In this document: in pieces, positions 34,515 through 42,595 of the stretch
How the letters are laid out: the number at the start of each line of letters is the position of its first letter
Numbering within the stretch: position 1 is the stretch's first letter
Source: Roseiflexus castenholzii DSM 13941
Lineage (GTDB): Bacteria > Chloroflexota > Chloroflexia > Chloroflexales > Roseiflexaceae
Length of the DNA: 64,000 nt
Direction of reading: 5' to 3'
Assembly: GCF_000017805.1 (NCBI RefSeq)
Contig: NC_009767.1
Coordinates: 4,567,001 to 4,631,000 of the forward strand
Notes under the pieces: model-generated
What the model was told of the DNA's origin: nothing
What the model saw: only the letters and a program-made list of their open reading frames with translations
Database searches by the model: none
Position numbers and translations under genes: made by a program

Positions 34515-37500
34515 ATGACCCCAGCCGAGCGCCGTGCTTTCGAGCGACAGTTGCAACAGGAGTTCCCCGGTCTCGAACTGCACGCCTGGTATCGCCAGTA
34601 TCGCAGCCTCAAAGCGGCGCACCCCGATGCCATCCTGCTCTATCGCCTGGGCGATTTCTACGAAACATTCGACGACGACGCCAAACTGGTCGCCGATCTG
34701 CTCGAAGTGACGCTCACCTACAAAGAGTTCGCCAGCCAGAAGGGGCGCGACCAGAAACAGCGCTGCCCGATGGCCGGCATCCCGTACCATGCCGTCGAAG
34801 GATATGTCGCGCGGCTCGTCGGCGCTGGCTACCGCGTCGCCATCGCCGAACAGATGACCGAAACCCCCTCAAGCCGCACCGATACGCGCCCACGCTCGAT
34901 CTTCGCCGCTGGCATCGAGCAGACGGCGCTCATCGGCGGACACAAAATGGTCGAACGCAAGGTCGTGCGCATCATCACCCCTGGCACGATTATCGAAAGC
35001 GGGATGCTGCCCGCCGAACGCAACAACTATCTGGCTGCGCTGATTGCCGACCATGGGCGCATCGGGCTGGCATATGCCGACTTGAGCACCGGTGAGTTTG
35101 CCGCCATCGAGTTCAGCGGCGAACGCGCCGCACAGCAGGCGCAGGGCGAACTGGCGCGCCTCAATCCAGCAGAAATCCTGGTTCCCGACCGCGCCGACCT
35201 CCGGTTGCCCGGTCTTGAGCCATCCAGCGCCCGCCTTGAACAGGACCTGGAGTTCCTCACCCGCGAGGAGCGGGAACGGGTTCTCCCCGGCGAACGCATC
35301 GCCCGGCGCGTCGAACGCGAAAACCATGCGCGCTGGGCGCACGGTCATGTCACTGCCTGGTCCGAACAACGCTGGGACTTGCGTAATGCGCGCGATACGC
35401 TGCTCCACCAGTTTGGCGTCCACTCGCTCGCCGGCTTCGGGCTGGCGGATCGTCCGCTGGCGATCCGTGCCGCTGGCGCGATTGTGCAGTATGCGCGCGA
35501 AACGCAGCAGGGAACGGTCGCCAACCTCCGCGCAATCCGCGTTTACACCCCCGGCGATGCCATGGTCCTCGATCCGCAGACGCAGCGAAACCTGGAATTG
35601 CTGGAAGGGAACAGCGGCACAACACGCGGTTCGCTTATCGGCGTGCTCGACCAGACGCGCACGCCAATGGGGGCGCGCCTGCTGCGCCGCTGGATTTCAC
35701 AGCCGCTCTGTGATCTGGCACGGTTGCGCGCGCGTCACGATGCGGTGGACCACTTCGTCAATGATGCCATCCTGCGTGCGTCGGTGCGCGAAACGCTACG
35801 GCGCGTCGGCGATATGGAGCGAGTGGTCAACCGGATTATCCAGGGAAGCGGGGTAGCCACACCGCGCGACATGGCGCGGCTGCGCGATGCGTTGCGCGCC
35901 CTGCCCGACTTGGTCGCTGCGCTGGAAGACTGGACGCCCCCGCAGGAGGATGTCGATCTGAGCGGGATGAGCGCCCTCCAGGAGTCTGCGGCATTGGCGG
36001 CTGCGCCGCTTGATGGCATCACACCGCCGGACGATGACCACACTGAGCAGGAACCGACGACCATCAGCCTGCGCGCGCAGCGCGAAGCGCGCCGGCGGGT
36101 ATCGGCGCGCCTCACCGGAGACGATCTGTTCGATGAGGAAGAGGAGCAGGAGAACGCTGGTCAACCTGCTCCCCTGCCAACGACTGAAACGGTCCGTGCA
36201 TCCGGCGAATCCGCCAGACCATCTTTTGAAATGCCGTCGCTTCATGGGCATGGCGAGAGTCCGACACTCGATGCGTGCGCCGACATCCTGGCGTTTCTGG
36301 AAACCGCCATCGACGATGATCCACCCGCATTGCTTGGCGCGTCCAACTACCTCCGCGCGGGGGATAATGGCGAACTGCCACGCCGCGTGATCCGCCCTGG
36401 CTTCGAGCCGGAGATCGATCGGGTAGTGGCGGCAAGTCGTGATGCGCAACGCTGGATCAGTGAACTCGAACCAAAAGAACGTGAGCGCACCGGCATCAAA
36501 TCACTGCGCGTCGATTACAACCGTGTCTTTGGCTATTATATCGAGGTGCCCAAAACCTACGCCGATCAGGTGCCGAAACACTACATCCGCAAGCAGACGC
36601 TGACGACCGGCGAGCGCTACTTTACCGACGAACTCAAACGCTACGAAGAGATCGTCGAACAGGCACAACAACGCCTGATCGACCTTGAACGTCGCGCCTT
36701 CGCCCGCATTTGCGAAACTTTGGCGGGCGCAGGAGTGCGCCTGTTGCGCACAGCGCGAACGATTGCGACGATCGATGTCTTCGCGGCGCTGGCGGAAGCG
36801 GCGGTGCGCGGTCGCTACGTGCGCCCCGAACTGTACGACGATACCCGCCTGCGCATCATCGGCGGACGTCATCCGGTGGTCGAGCAGACTCTCGATGAAA
36901 CCTTCATTCCGAACGACATCGAGATGGATACCGAGACGCGCCAGATCTGCCTGATCACCGGTCCAAACATGAGCGGCAAGAGCACCGTCTTGCGTCAGGT
37001 GGCGCTGATTGCACTCATGGCGCAGATCGGCTCATTCGTGCCTGCCGATGCCGCCGAGATCGGGGTGGTGGATCGTATCTTTACCCGTATTGGCGCACAG
37101 GACGATATCGCCACCGGGCGCAGCACGTTTATGGTCGAAATGACCGAAACGGCGGCGCTGCTGGCGCAGAGCACGCACCGCAGCCTGATCATTCTGGACG
37201 AAGTCGGGCGCGGCACCAGCACCTACGACGGCATGGCGATTGCGCAGGCGGTTATCGAGTACATTCACAACGAACCGCGTCTTGGCTGCCGCACCCTCTT
37301 TGCGACCCACTACCACGAACTGACCGATCTGGAGCGTACCCTGCCGCGCCTGAAAAACTACCACATGGCGGCGACCGAGCAAGATGGGCGGGTAGTGTTC
37401 CTGCACGAACTGCGACCCGGCGGCGCCGACCGGTCATATGGCATTCATGTGGCAGAACTGGCGGGCATTCCACAACCGGTTATTCGCCGCGCCACCGAGT

Positions 37501-37781
37501 TGCTGGCGGAACTCGAGCGCCGCGCGCCGCGCAGTACGCCCCAACCGGCGCCTGAGCGCACAGAGGAACGCCCAGCGGCAGGGCGCCCCACGGCGCGCAG
37601 CCACAGCGCGGCGCGCGGCGATCCACCGCGCGCGCCGGATGGTCAACTGTCGCTCTTCGATCTGACGCCGGGACCGGTGATCGAGATGCTGCGGCGGCTC
37701 GACATCAATCAGTTGACGCCGCTGGAGGCGCTGAACAAACTGTATGAACTGCAAAAACTGGCGCGCATTGGCGGTGGGTAG
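34515..37781 (+). CDS. mutS: DNA mismatch repair protein MutS, with a large insertion
   Basis: A 1088-residue MutS, longer than the usual 850-900. The mismatch-probing Phe-x-Glu lies in LGDFYETFDD (about residue 45). The ATPase has Walker A GPNMSGKST (about 815-823) and the DEVGRGTSTYDG motif. The extra length includes an acidic, low-complexity stretch (about 476-610, nucleotides 35940-36345) between the core and the lever helices, containing D-E-E-E-E-Q-E-N and P-P-D-D-D-H-T-E-Q-E-P. It is followed by the normal clamp region RIDLERRAF-like helices and RVFGYYIEVPKTYA. I use the ATG at 34515, with GGAG 6 bases upstream. It is divergent from uvrB. MutL is not in the window. Confidence 0.96.
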   Translation: MTPAERRAFERQLQQEFPGLELHAWYRQYRSLKAAHPDAILLYRLGDFYETFDDDAKLVADLLEVTLTYKEFASQKGRDQKQRCPMAGIPYHAVEGYVARLVGAGYRVAIAEQMTETPSSRTDTRPRSIFAAGIEQTALIGGHKMVERKVVRIITPGTIIESGMLPAERNNYLAALIADHGRIGLAYADLSTGEFAAIEFSGERAAQQAQGELARLNPAEILVPDRADLRLPGLEPSSARLEQDLEFLTREERERVLPGERIARRVERENHARWAHGHVTAWSEQRWDLRNARDTLLHQFGVHSLAGFGLADRPLAIRAAGAIVQYARETQQGTVANLRAIRVYTPGDAMVLDPQTQRNLELLEGNSGTTRGSLIGVLDQTRTPMGARLLRRWISQPLCDLARLRARHDAVDHFVNDAILRASVRETLRRVGDMERVVNRIIQGSGVATPRDMARLRDALRALPDLVAALEDWTPPQEDVDLSGMSALQESAALAAAPLDGITPPDDDHTEQEPTTISLRAQREARRRVSARLTGDDLFDEEEEQENAGQPAPLPTTETVRASGESARPSFEMPSLHGHGESPTLDACADILAFLETAIDDDPPALLGASNYLRAGDNGELPRRVIRPGFEPEIDRVVAASRDAQRWISELEPKERERTGIKSLRVDYNRVFGYYIEVPKTYADQVPKHYIRKQTLTTGERYFTDELKRYEEIVEQAQQRLIDLERRAFARICETLAGAGVRLLRTARTIATIDVFAALAEAAVRGRYVRPELYDDTRLRIIGGRHPVVEQTLDETFIPNDIEMDTETRQICLITGPNMSGKSTVLRQVALIALMAQIGSFVPADAAEIGVVDRIFTRIGAQDDIATGRSTFMVEMTETAALLAQSTHRSLIILDEVGRGTSTYDGMAIAQAVIEYIHNEPRLGCRTLFATHYHELTDLERTLPRLKNYHMAATEQDGRVVFLHELRPGGADRSYGIHVAELAGIPQPVIRRATELLAELERRAPRSTPQPAPERTEERPAAGRPTARSHSAARGDPPRAPDGQLSLFDLTPGPVIEMLRRLDINQLTPLEALNKLYELQKLARIGGG

Positions 37782-37783
37782 CA

Positions 37784-38284
37784 TCACCAGATGAACGGGA
37801 TGATCTTCTTCACGCGCTGCTGATAGTCGGCGTACTCCGGGTAGCGCTCGACAAGCCAGCGCTCCTCGCGGCGCGATTTGAAGTGGAAGAAGATCAGGAG
37901 CGCCGCGCTCAACGCCAGCGCGACGCTGCTGCCGCGCACCAGCGACCATCCGAAGGCGCCAAGGATGATGCCGCTGTAAATGGGATGGCGCACGATGGCG
38001 TAGACGCCATGCTGAACGAGTGCGCCATTATCACGCGGTCGGGGGAAAGGGGTCAGGTTTGCCCCGAGGTGCAGCAGTCCTGCGCCTGCCAGCGCCACGC
38101 CACACCCTCCCAGGATGAAGCCAGCGATCAGCGCACCCTGTTCCCGCAAAAATGACAACGCCGGCAACCACGGCAATTCCGATGGCGCCAGCACAAGCGC
38201 AAAGAGCAGCCCGAACTGCGCGCTCACCCACCATCCGCCGCGTTCGATGAATGTTTGCATCAGCGACCGTGCTTTCTGTATCAT
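37784..38284 (-). CDS. ICMT/PEMT-like integral membrane methyltransferase
   Basis: A 166-residue membrane protein with four or so hydrophobic segments, including FGLLFALVLAPSELPWLPAL and ILGAFGWSLVRGSSVALALS. The C-terminal motif GVYAIVRHPIYSGIILGAFG and then EERWLVERYPEYADYQQRV is the signature of the isoprenylcysteine carboxyl-methyltransferase and phospholipid N-methyltransferase superfamily, where the R-H-P and E-x2-L residues bind SAM. The start is uncertain (ATG 38284; 38290 and 38260 are in frame), since no SD is clear. Upstream, in the 200-bp gap to ygfZ, lies repeat element copy 3. The substrate is unknown. Confidence 0.82.
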   Translation of the reverse strand: MIQKARSLMQTFIERGGWWVSAQFGLLFALVLAPSELPWLPALSFLREQGALIAGFILGGCGVALAGAGLLHLGANLTPFPRPRDNGALVQHGVYAIVRHPIYSGIILGAFGWSLVRGSSVALALSAALLIFFHFKSRREERWLVERYPEYADYQQRVKKIIPFIW

Positions 38285-38330
38285 GACCATCACATCACAT
38301 AAGGCCACAGGCATATGCCGACGCCATAAC

Positions 38331-38478
38331 ACCAATGACGATTGACGATGCCGCATGCTGGTCATTCCGAGCCCTTCGCTTCGCTCAGGGTAAACGCAGC
38401 GCGGAATCTGCACGGGTCGCGCACGACCCCTCGCGCTGCTCGGGGTGACCATGCCGGATGTTCACCGGTCATTGGTAT
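38331..38478 (+). repeat. Dispersed palindromic element, copy 3
   Basis: A 148-bp unit from ACCAATGACGATTGACG to CCGGTCATTGGTAT, with the same ends as copies 1 and 2. It has an extra insert, CCCTTCGCTTCGCTCAGGG-like, in its middle. The 8-bp string ATAACACC occurs at 38326-38333 and 38477-38484, flanking the unit as a direct repeat that could be a target-site duplication. Confidence 0.8.
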
Positions 38479-38502
38479 AACACCGAATGTCTGGAGATGA
38501 TC

Positions 38503-39471
38503 ATGCCCGTAAACGAAACTTCCTATACAGGCGCGCTCGAACACGTCGCCATTGCGGATGAACGCGCCGCCGGGCGCATCTTCATGCGCGGGCGCGACCG
38601 CGCTGCGTTGCTGCACCGCCTCTCTACCAACGACATCGAGCGCCTGAATCCAGGCGAGGGGACGCTGACCGCGCTTACGACACCAATCGGACGGATCATC
38701 GATCTGCTCACCGTGCATGCGCTCGACGATACGCTCCTCATCGTTACCAGCCCCGACCAGGGACCGCCGGTGTTCGGGCATCTGCGCCGCAACATCTTCT
38801 TCAACGACCAGGTGACGCTGGAACCTGCGGGACGCACCTATACGCAGGTGGCAGTGTACGGTCCGCAGGCGGCGCGCACGCTCGCAGAACTGATCGGCGC
38901 GGAGATCCATCTGCCATTGCATGGTATCACACCCGCCACCCTCGCGGGGGTAAGCCTGCTGCTTGCGCGTCGCAAACCGATCGGCGGCGATAGTTTCACG
39001 CTCTACGTCCCGTCCGATGGCGCCGATGCTGTGTATGCTGCACTTCTCACCGCCGGCGCAGCAGCACTGGACGCCGAAACGCTCGATGTGCTACGAGTCG
39101 AACAGGGGTATGGCGCATTCGGACGTGAACTGAGCCAGGAGTACATTCCGCTGGAAACCGGGCTGCTGGACGCCGTGAGTTTCACCAAGGGATGCTACGT
39201 CGGGCAGGAAATTATTGCGCGCATGGAGAGCCGTGGGCGCCTGGCAAAGCGGTTGTGCGGTCTTCGGTTGAGTCATCCCGTCGTGGCGCCGGCAAAACTC
39301 CAGGTCGATGGCAGGGATGCCGGCGACCTGACGAGCGCCGTCGTGTCGCCACGATTCGGACCGATTGCACTGGCATATGTGCGCACGGCGTATGCCGAGC
39401 CGGGGACGGTCGTTGGAGTGGACGGGTTCACAGCAACGGGAAGGGTGATCGAACTGCCGTTTGCAGTGTGA
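38503..39471 (+). CDS. ygfZ: YgfZ/GcvT-family folate-binding protein
   Basis: A 322-residue member of the aminomethyltransferase fold, probably a tetrahydrofolate-dependent helper for iron-sulfur proteins. The diagnostic motif KGCYVGQEI occurs at about 231-239 (family pattern K-G-C-Y/F-x-G-Q-E), preceded by QEYIPLETGLLDAVSFT. The GcvT-type N terminus opens IADERAAGRIFMRGRDRAAL. I take the ATG at 38503, since CTGGAG is 6 bases before it. The gene follows the repeat element and precedes, tail-to-tail, the broken Uma2 gene. Confidence 0.92.
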   Translation: MPVNETSYTGALEHVAIADERAAGRIFMRGRDRAALLHRLSTNDIERLNPGEGTLTALTTPIGRIIDLLTVHALDDTLLIVTSPDQGPPVFGHLRRNIFFNDQVTLEPAGRTYTQVAVYGPQAARTLAELIGAEIHLPLHGITPATLAGVSLLLARRKPIGGDSFTLYVPSDGADAVYAALLTAGAAALDAETLDVLRVEQGYGAFGRELSQEYIPLETGLLDAVSFTKGCYVGQEIIARMESRGRLAKRLCGLRLSHPVVAPAKLQVDGRDAGDLTSAVVSPRFGPIALAYVRTAYAEPGTVVGVDGFTATGRVIELPFAV

Positions 39472-39499
39472 AGATCGAGGGTGTAAGGTCGAGGTCTAT

Positions 39500-40377
39500 C
39501 TACACGTCTTCGCCGCGCAACCGGCGCAATTGAGCCTCGAGTTCGCGCACACGCGCTTCGGCTTCTGCCCGCACTCTGGCTTCGGCTTCTGCCCGCGCCT
39601 CGGCGTCCATTCGCGCCCGCGCCTGTGCTTTGGCTTCCGCCAGCGTCTCCGCCACACGCTCCTCCGACTCAATAACGATTTCGACGAGATCAGCGTAATC
39701 TTCCATTCGCCGCCCCTGCTCGTCGAAACAGCACACCTCATTCTCCTGCCCCCCGATCCAGACCCGCAGCGGTTCCAGCCAGAGCCACCCGCGTTCATCC
39801 GGCATCATAGCACGGTACGCTGCGCCTGCCCGCTCATAACTGACGATACGCACCTGTACCTGCCCTCGGCGCTCGAAAGTGTCGACTATCACGTAGTACG
39901 GCACTCCTGCCAGGTCATAGTGATCCACTTTCTCGTACAGATCGAACCGGCGTGTCTCCGGCGAGGTCACTTCGACGATCAGTATCGGACGCACCCCTTC
40001 CTGCCCCACATCAAAGGTGCTCCAATTGCGAATCGTCTGCGCGCCGAAGATCACCATAATGTCGGGACTGTGCGGGCGCAGGTCAGGCACCTCCCAGGCG
40101 ATACGCACATCGCTGAGGACGACAGCATCGGGGGGCGATCCGCCGTGCACGCGAGGAAGACATTCGTGAGATAGCGGACGCGCCGCTGATGGTCGTAATT
40201 ACACAGTACCTGGTCACCTTCTTCAGGGTGCAACAGGTCGATGAGGCGCAACGGAACCAGTTCCTCATCGAAGGAGCCGTCGCCGAGGTCACGGCGCACA
40301 ATGCGTCACCCATAGCGGAACGGGTCCTCGGCTGGAGGCTCAGTAGAAGGCGTCGGTTGGGGAGTGGTGGTTGTCAT
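39500..40377 (-). pseudogene. Uma2 family (DUF820) endonuclease-like gene with nonsense and frameshift lesions
   Basis: Read on the minus strand from ATG at 40377 the N terminus is a threonine-proline leader ending FRYG, then a TGA stop at 40306-40308. The same frame then continues RIVRRDLGDGSFDEE and LRLIDLLHPEEGDQVLCNYD, good Uma2 sequence, so the stop looks like a changed Trp codon. Next, a run of six C's (40130-40135 on plus as G's) shifts the frame: before it the reading is FLACTADRPP, after it DAVVLSDVRIAWEVPDLRPH and SPDIMVIFG. One missing base there would account for the shift. The C-terminal part is intact with an alanine-glutamate-arginine coiled coil (40 residues). Two independent lesions argue for a pseudogene; either could also be an assembly error. 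Confidence 0.8.
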
Positions 40378-40393
40378 GACTTCACGTCCAGGC

Positions 40394-40775
40394 AAGCGGG
40401 AGGAAGCACCCGGATCACCTACACTCATCCGCGCCAATCCGTCCTATCCGCGACAATCCGCGTCCCATTCGCACCCATCCAAGCGAGCGGGAGGAAGCAC
40501 CCGGATTACCTACACTCATCCGCGCCAATCCGTCCCATCCGTGGCAATCCGCGTTCCATCCGCACCCATCCAAGCGAGCGGGAGGAAGCACTCGGATACT
40601 CACCGATCCGAACGGATGACCACGGATCATCCGCCCCCATCCGCGGCAATCCGTTCCACCCGTGGCGATCCGTGTCCCATTCGCCCCCATCCGCGACAAT
40701 CCGTCCCATCCGTGGCGATCCGTGTCCCATTCACACTCCCCCATGGCAATCCGCGTCCCATTCGCGCCACCTCTC
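40394..40775 (+). repeat. 91-bp direct-repeat array with shorter derivatives
   Basis: Three starts of the same block, GCGGGAGGAAGCACCCGG-type, occur exactly 91 bp apart (40396, 40487, 40578). The rest of each unit contains ACACTCATCCGCGCCAATCC and the phrase CATTCGCACCCATCC. After the third start the units decay into shorter copies about 50 bp apart built on CGTGGCGATCCGTGTCCCAT. No gene is seen. It lies between the broken Uma2 gene and the glycoside hydrolase pair. Confidence 0.85.
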
Positions 40776-40785
40776 CAGCGGTCAT

Positions 40786-42576
40786 CTACTTTGGCATCGC
40801 CTTGAGCGCCAGATAAGCCGGGCGTGGACTCCAGTCGCCATTGATCACGCCGTAGCTTGCCTGTTCGTGCAACTCATTGCCCTGAGCGCGCCATGGGACG
40901 GCGAAGTTGAGCTGCCACAGGAACATGCCGGTCATCCAGGGAGAGTAGTTCGTGCGCGCCATCTCGTATGCGCGCACAATATACTGCGCCTGTTTTTCAA
41001 ACGAGATCTGATTGCCAAAGCCATACCCTGGCGTATTGTTGCGCGTCGCCCATCCAAATTCCGTCACCCACATCGGCATATCCCCCAACCCGGAACGCAC
41101 CATCAGAGCACGCACATCCTCAACGCGGCGGAAGTAGAACTCGCGGCTATTCGTCCATCCCGGTCCCGGTCCCGGATTGTCGGGCCAGAAAGTATCGGGC
41201 GGGTTGGCGGCGCCGCCGGGATGGACGCCAACAATATCGACATTCGCGCGGAAGCGCGAGTCGGCGAACATCTGCTGCAAAAAGACCAGGTCGCTGACGG
41301 CGATAGTCGGTGCGTTCGTCTCGGTGCTCGACGGCGCGCCAGAAACGATCAGCGCCGCCGGGTCATTCGCCTTGATCGCCTGCGACGCCTGCACCAGCAT
41401 GTCCATGTAGAAAGACGCATTCGGCACACGCCCGCCATTCTCGACCGCCAGGTTCTGCTCGTTCCAGATTTCGTACGCCTGAACCTTACCGCGGTAACGT
41501 TTTGCCATTTCGCCCATGAAAGAAGCGAAGGTGCCGAAATGCTCGCGCGACGGCAGACCATTCCTGCCGTTGGGCGTCGCCCATGAAGGCGCCGCGACGA
41601 CGCTCAACAAGACCTTCACCCCCTCCCGATGGCAATCTTCGACGATAGTATCGAGTTCACCCCAGTAGATCGCGCCAGAACGGTCGTGCAGATCCATCCA
41701 GCGCACCTGCTGGCGCACCCAACCAAAGCCGCTCTCTTTCACCAAACGCAGCACACGCGGTCGATCCTGCCACGAGGTTGACCCCTGACCGTACAGAATC
41801 ACGTTATACCCGTAGGCAAAATCGCTCGCAGGCGGCGGTTGCGGTTGATCAGGCGCAGTTGCGCCGGGGATGAATGCCGGGGCGCCTTGATGATGCGCAT
41901 CACGATATTCATTGCCGAGGAGACCAAGCAGAATGCGGTAGCGCGGATCAGGCTCGTCGGGATGCCATTCCATGCGCTGCCGCTCGAAGTACTGCACCCA
42001 GTAGACATTGCCGTCCGCCTGGTTCACTTCCTGAAACTGTTCGGAAAGGGGACGTCCAAAGACCGCCAGGCCGCCGTTGTTGAGCCAGAAACTGCGGAAT
42101 GGCGCCGGCGAATTGCGCAGGGTATGGCGGGTGAACTCGTCCCACGTGCCGTCGCGCGGGTCGGGAACCGGCTGGAACGGCGCTTCGCTCTCGCGGCCCT
42201 TCACGATTTCCGTGCCCAGCAACCGCCCAAGGATATAGTAGGGGGTCCCGTAGTTTTCCGGGTGCTCTTCGAGAATGGCGCGTTCAAAATACTGCACACG
42301 GTAATACTCACCGGGATTCGTAAAGCTTTCCTCGATGAATGGCGCCGAAATCGGATAGCCGAGCACAAACAGAGCATTCGGCGTCCGTTCCCAGAAGGAG
42401 AGGAACGAATTCACCGCCGTGTGCCCGGTTTCCGGGAAGAGGCGCGCCCGAAACGGCGGTTGCGTCGGCGGCACTTCTTCCGGGCTGCGCGCCGCCGCCT
42501 GAGTGCGCAATGGCAACAGCAGCGCGCCTGCCAGCACGATCAGGAGCAACAATGAGCAATATTTACGGGCAGGCAT
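40786..42576 (-). CDS. Secreted glycoside hydrolase (cellulase-like), copy 1 of tandem pair
   Basis: A 596-residue exported protein with a signal peptide at the N terminus (KYCSLLLLIVLAGALLLP then TQAAA). The N-terminal third (about 40-250) contains repeated aromatic-rich units with F-x-E-T-G-H-x-x-x and NPGEYYRVQYFERAILEEHP; this motif recurs in Chloroflexota surface proteins. The C-terminal half is a TIM-barrel glycosidase: acid/base Glu373 in AYEIWNEQNLAVENGG and nucleophile Glu506 in MWVTEFGWATRN. GAAGGAG lies about 7 bases before the ATG at 42576. It is a close relative of the next gene, arranged head-to-tail 19 bases apart. Confidence 0.9.
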   Translation of the reverse strand: MPARKYCSLLLLIVLAGALLLPLRTQAAARSPEEVPPTQPPFRARLFPETGHTAVNSFLSFWERTPNALFVLGYPISAPFIEESFTNPGEYYRVQYFERAILEEHPENYGTPYYILGRLLGTEIVKGRESEAPFQPVPDPRDGTWDEFTRHTLRNSPAPFRSFWLNNGGLAVFGRPLSEQFQEVNQADGNVYWVQYFERQRMEWHPDEPDPRYRILLGLLGNEYRDAHHQGAPAFIPGATAPDQPQPPPASDFAYGYNVILYGQGSTSWQDRPRVLRLVKESGFGWVRQQVRWMDLHDRSGAIYWGELDTIVEDCHREGVKVLLSVVAAPSWATPNGRNGLPSREHFGTFASFMGEMAKRYRGKVQAYEIWNEQNLAVENGGRVPNASFYMDMLVQASQAIKANDPAALIVSGAPSSTETNAPTIAVSDLVFLQQMFADSRFRANVDIVGVHPGGAANPPDTFWPDNPGPGPGWTNSREFYFRRVEDVRALMVRSGLGDMPMWVTEFGWATRNNTPGYGFGNQISFEKQAQYIVRAYEMARTNYSPWMTGMFLWQLNFAVPWRAQGNELHEQASYGVINGDWSPRPAYLALKAMPK

Positions 42577-42595
42577 AAGGTTCTCCTTCTCAGGA

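Noticed and set aside
40394..40775. CRISPR-like array
   Set aside because: The repeats are 91 bp long with no spacer-repeat layout, and there are no cas genes nearby.
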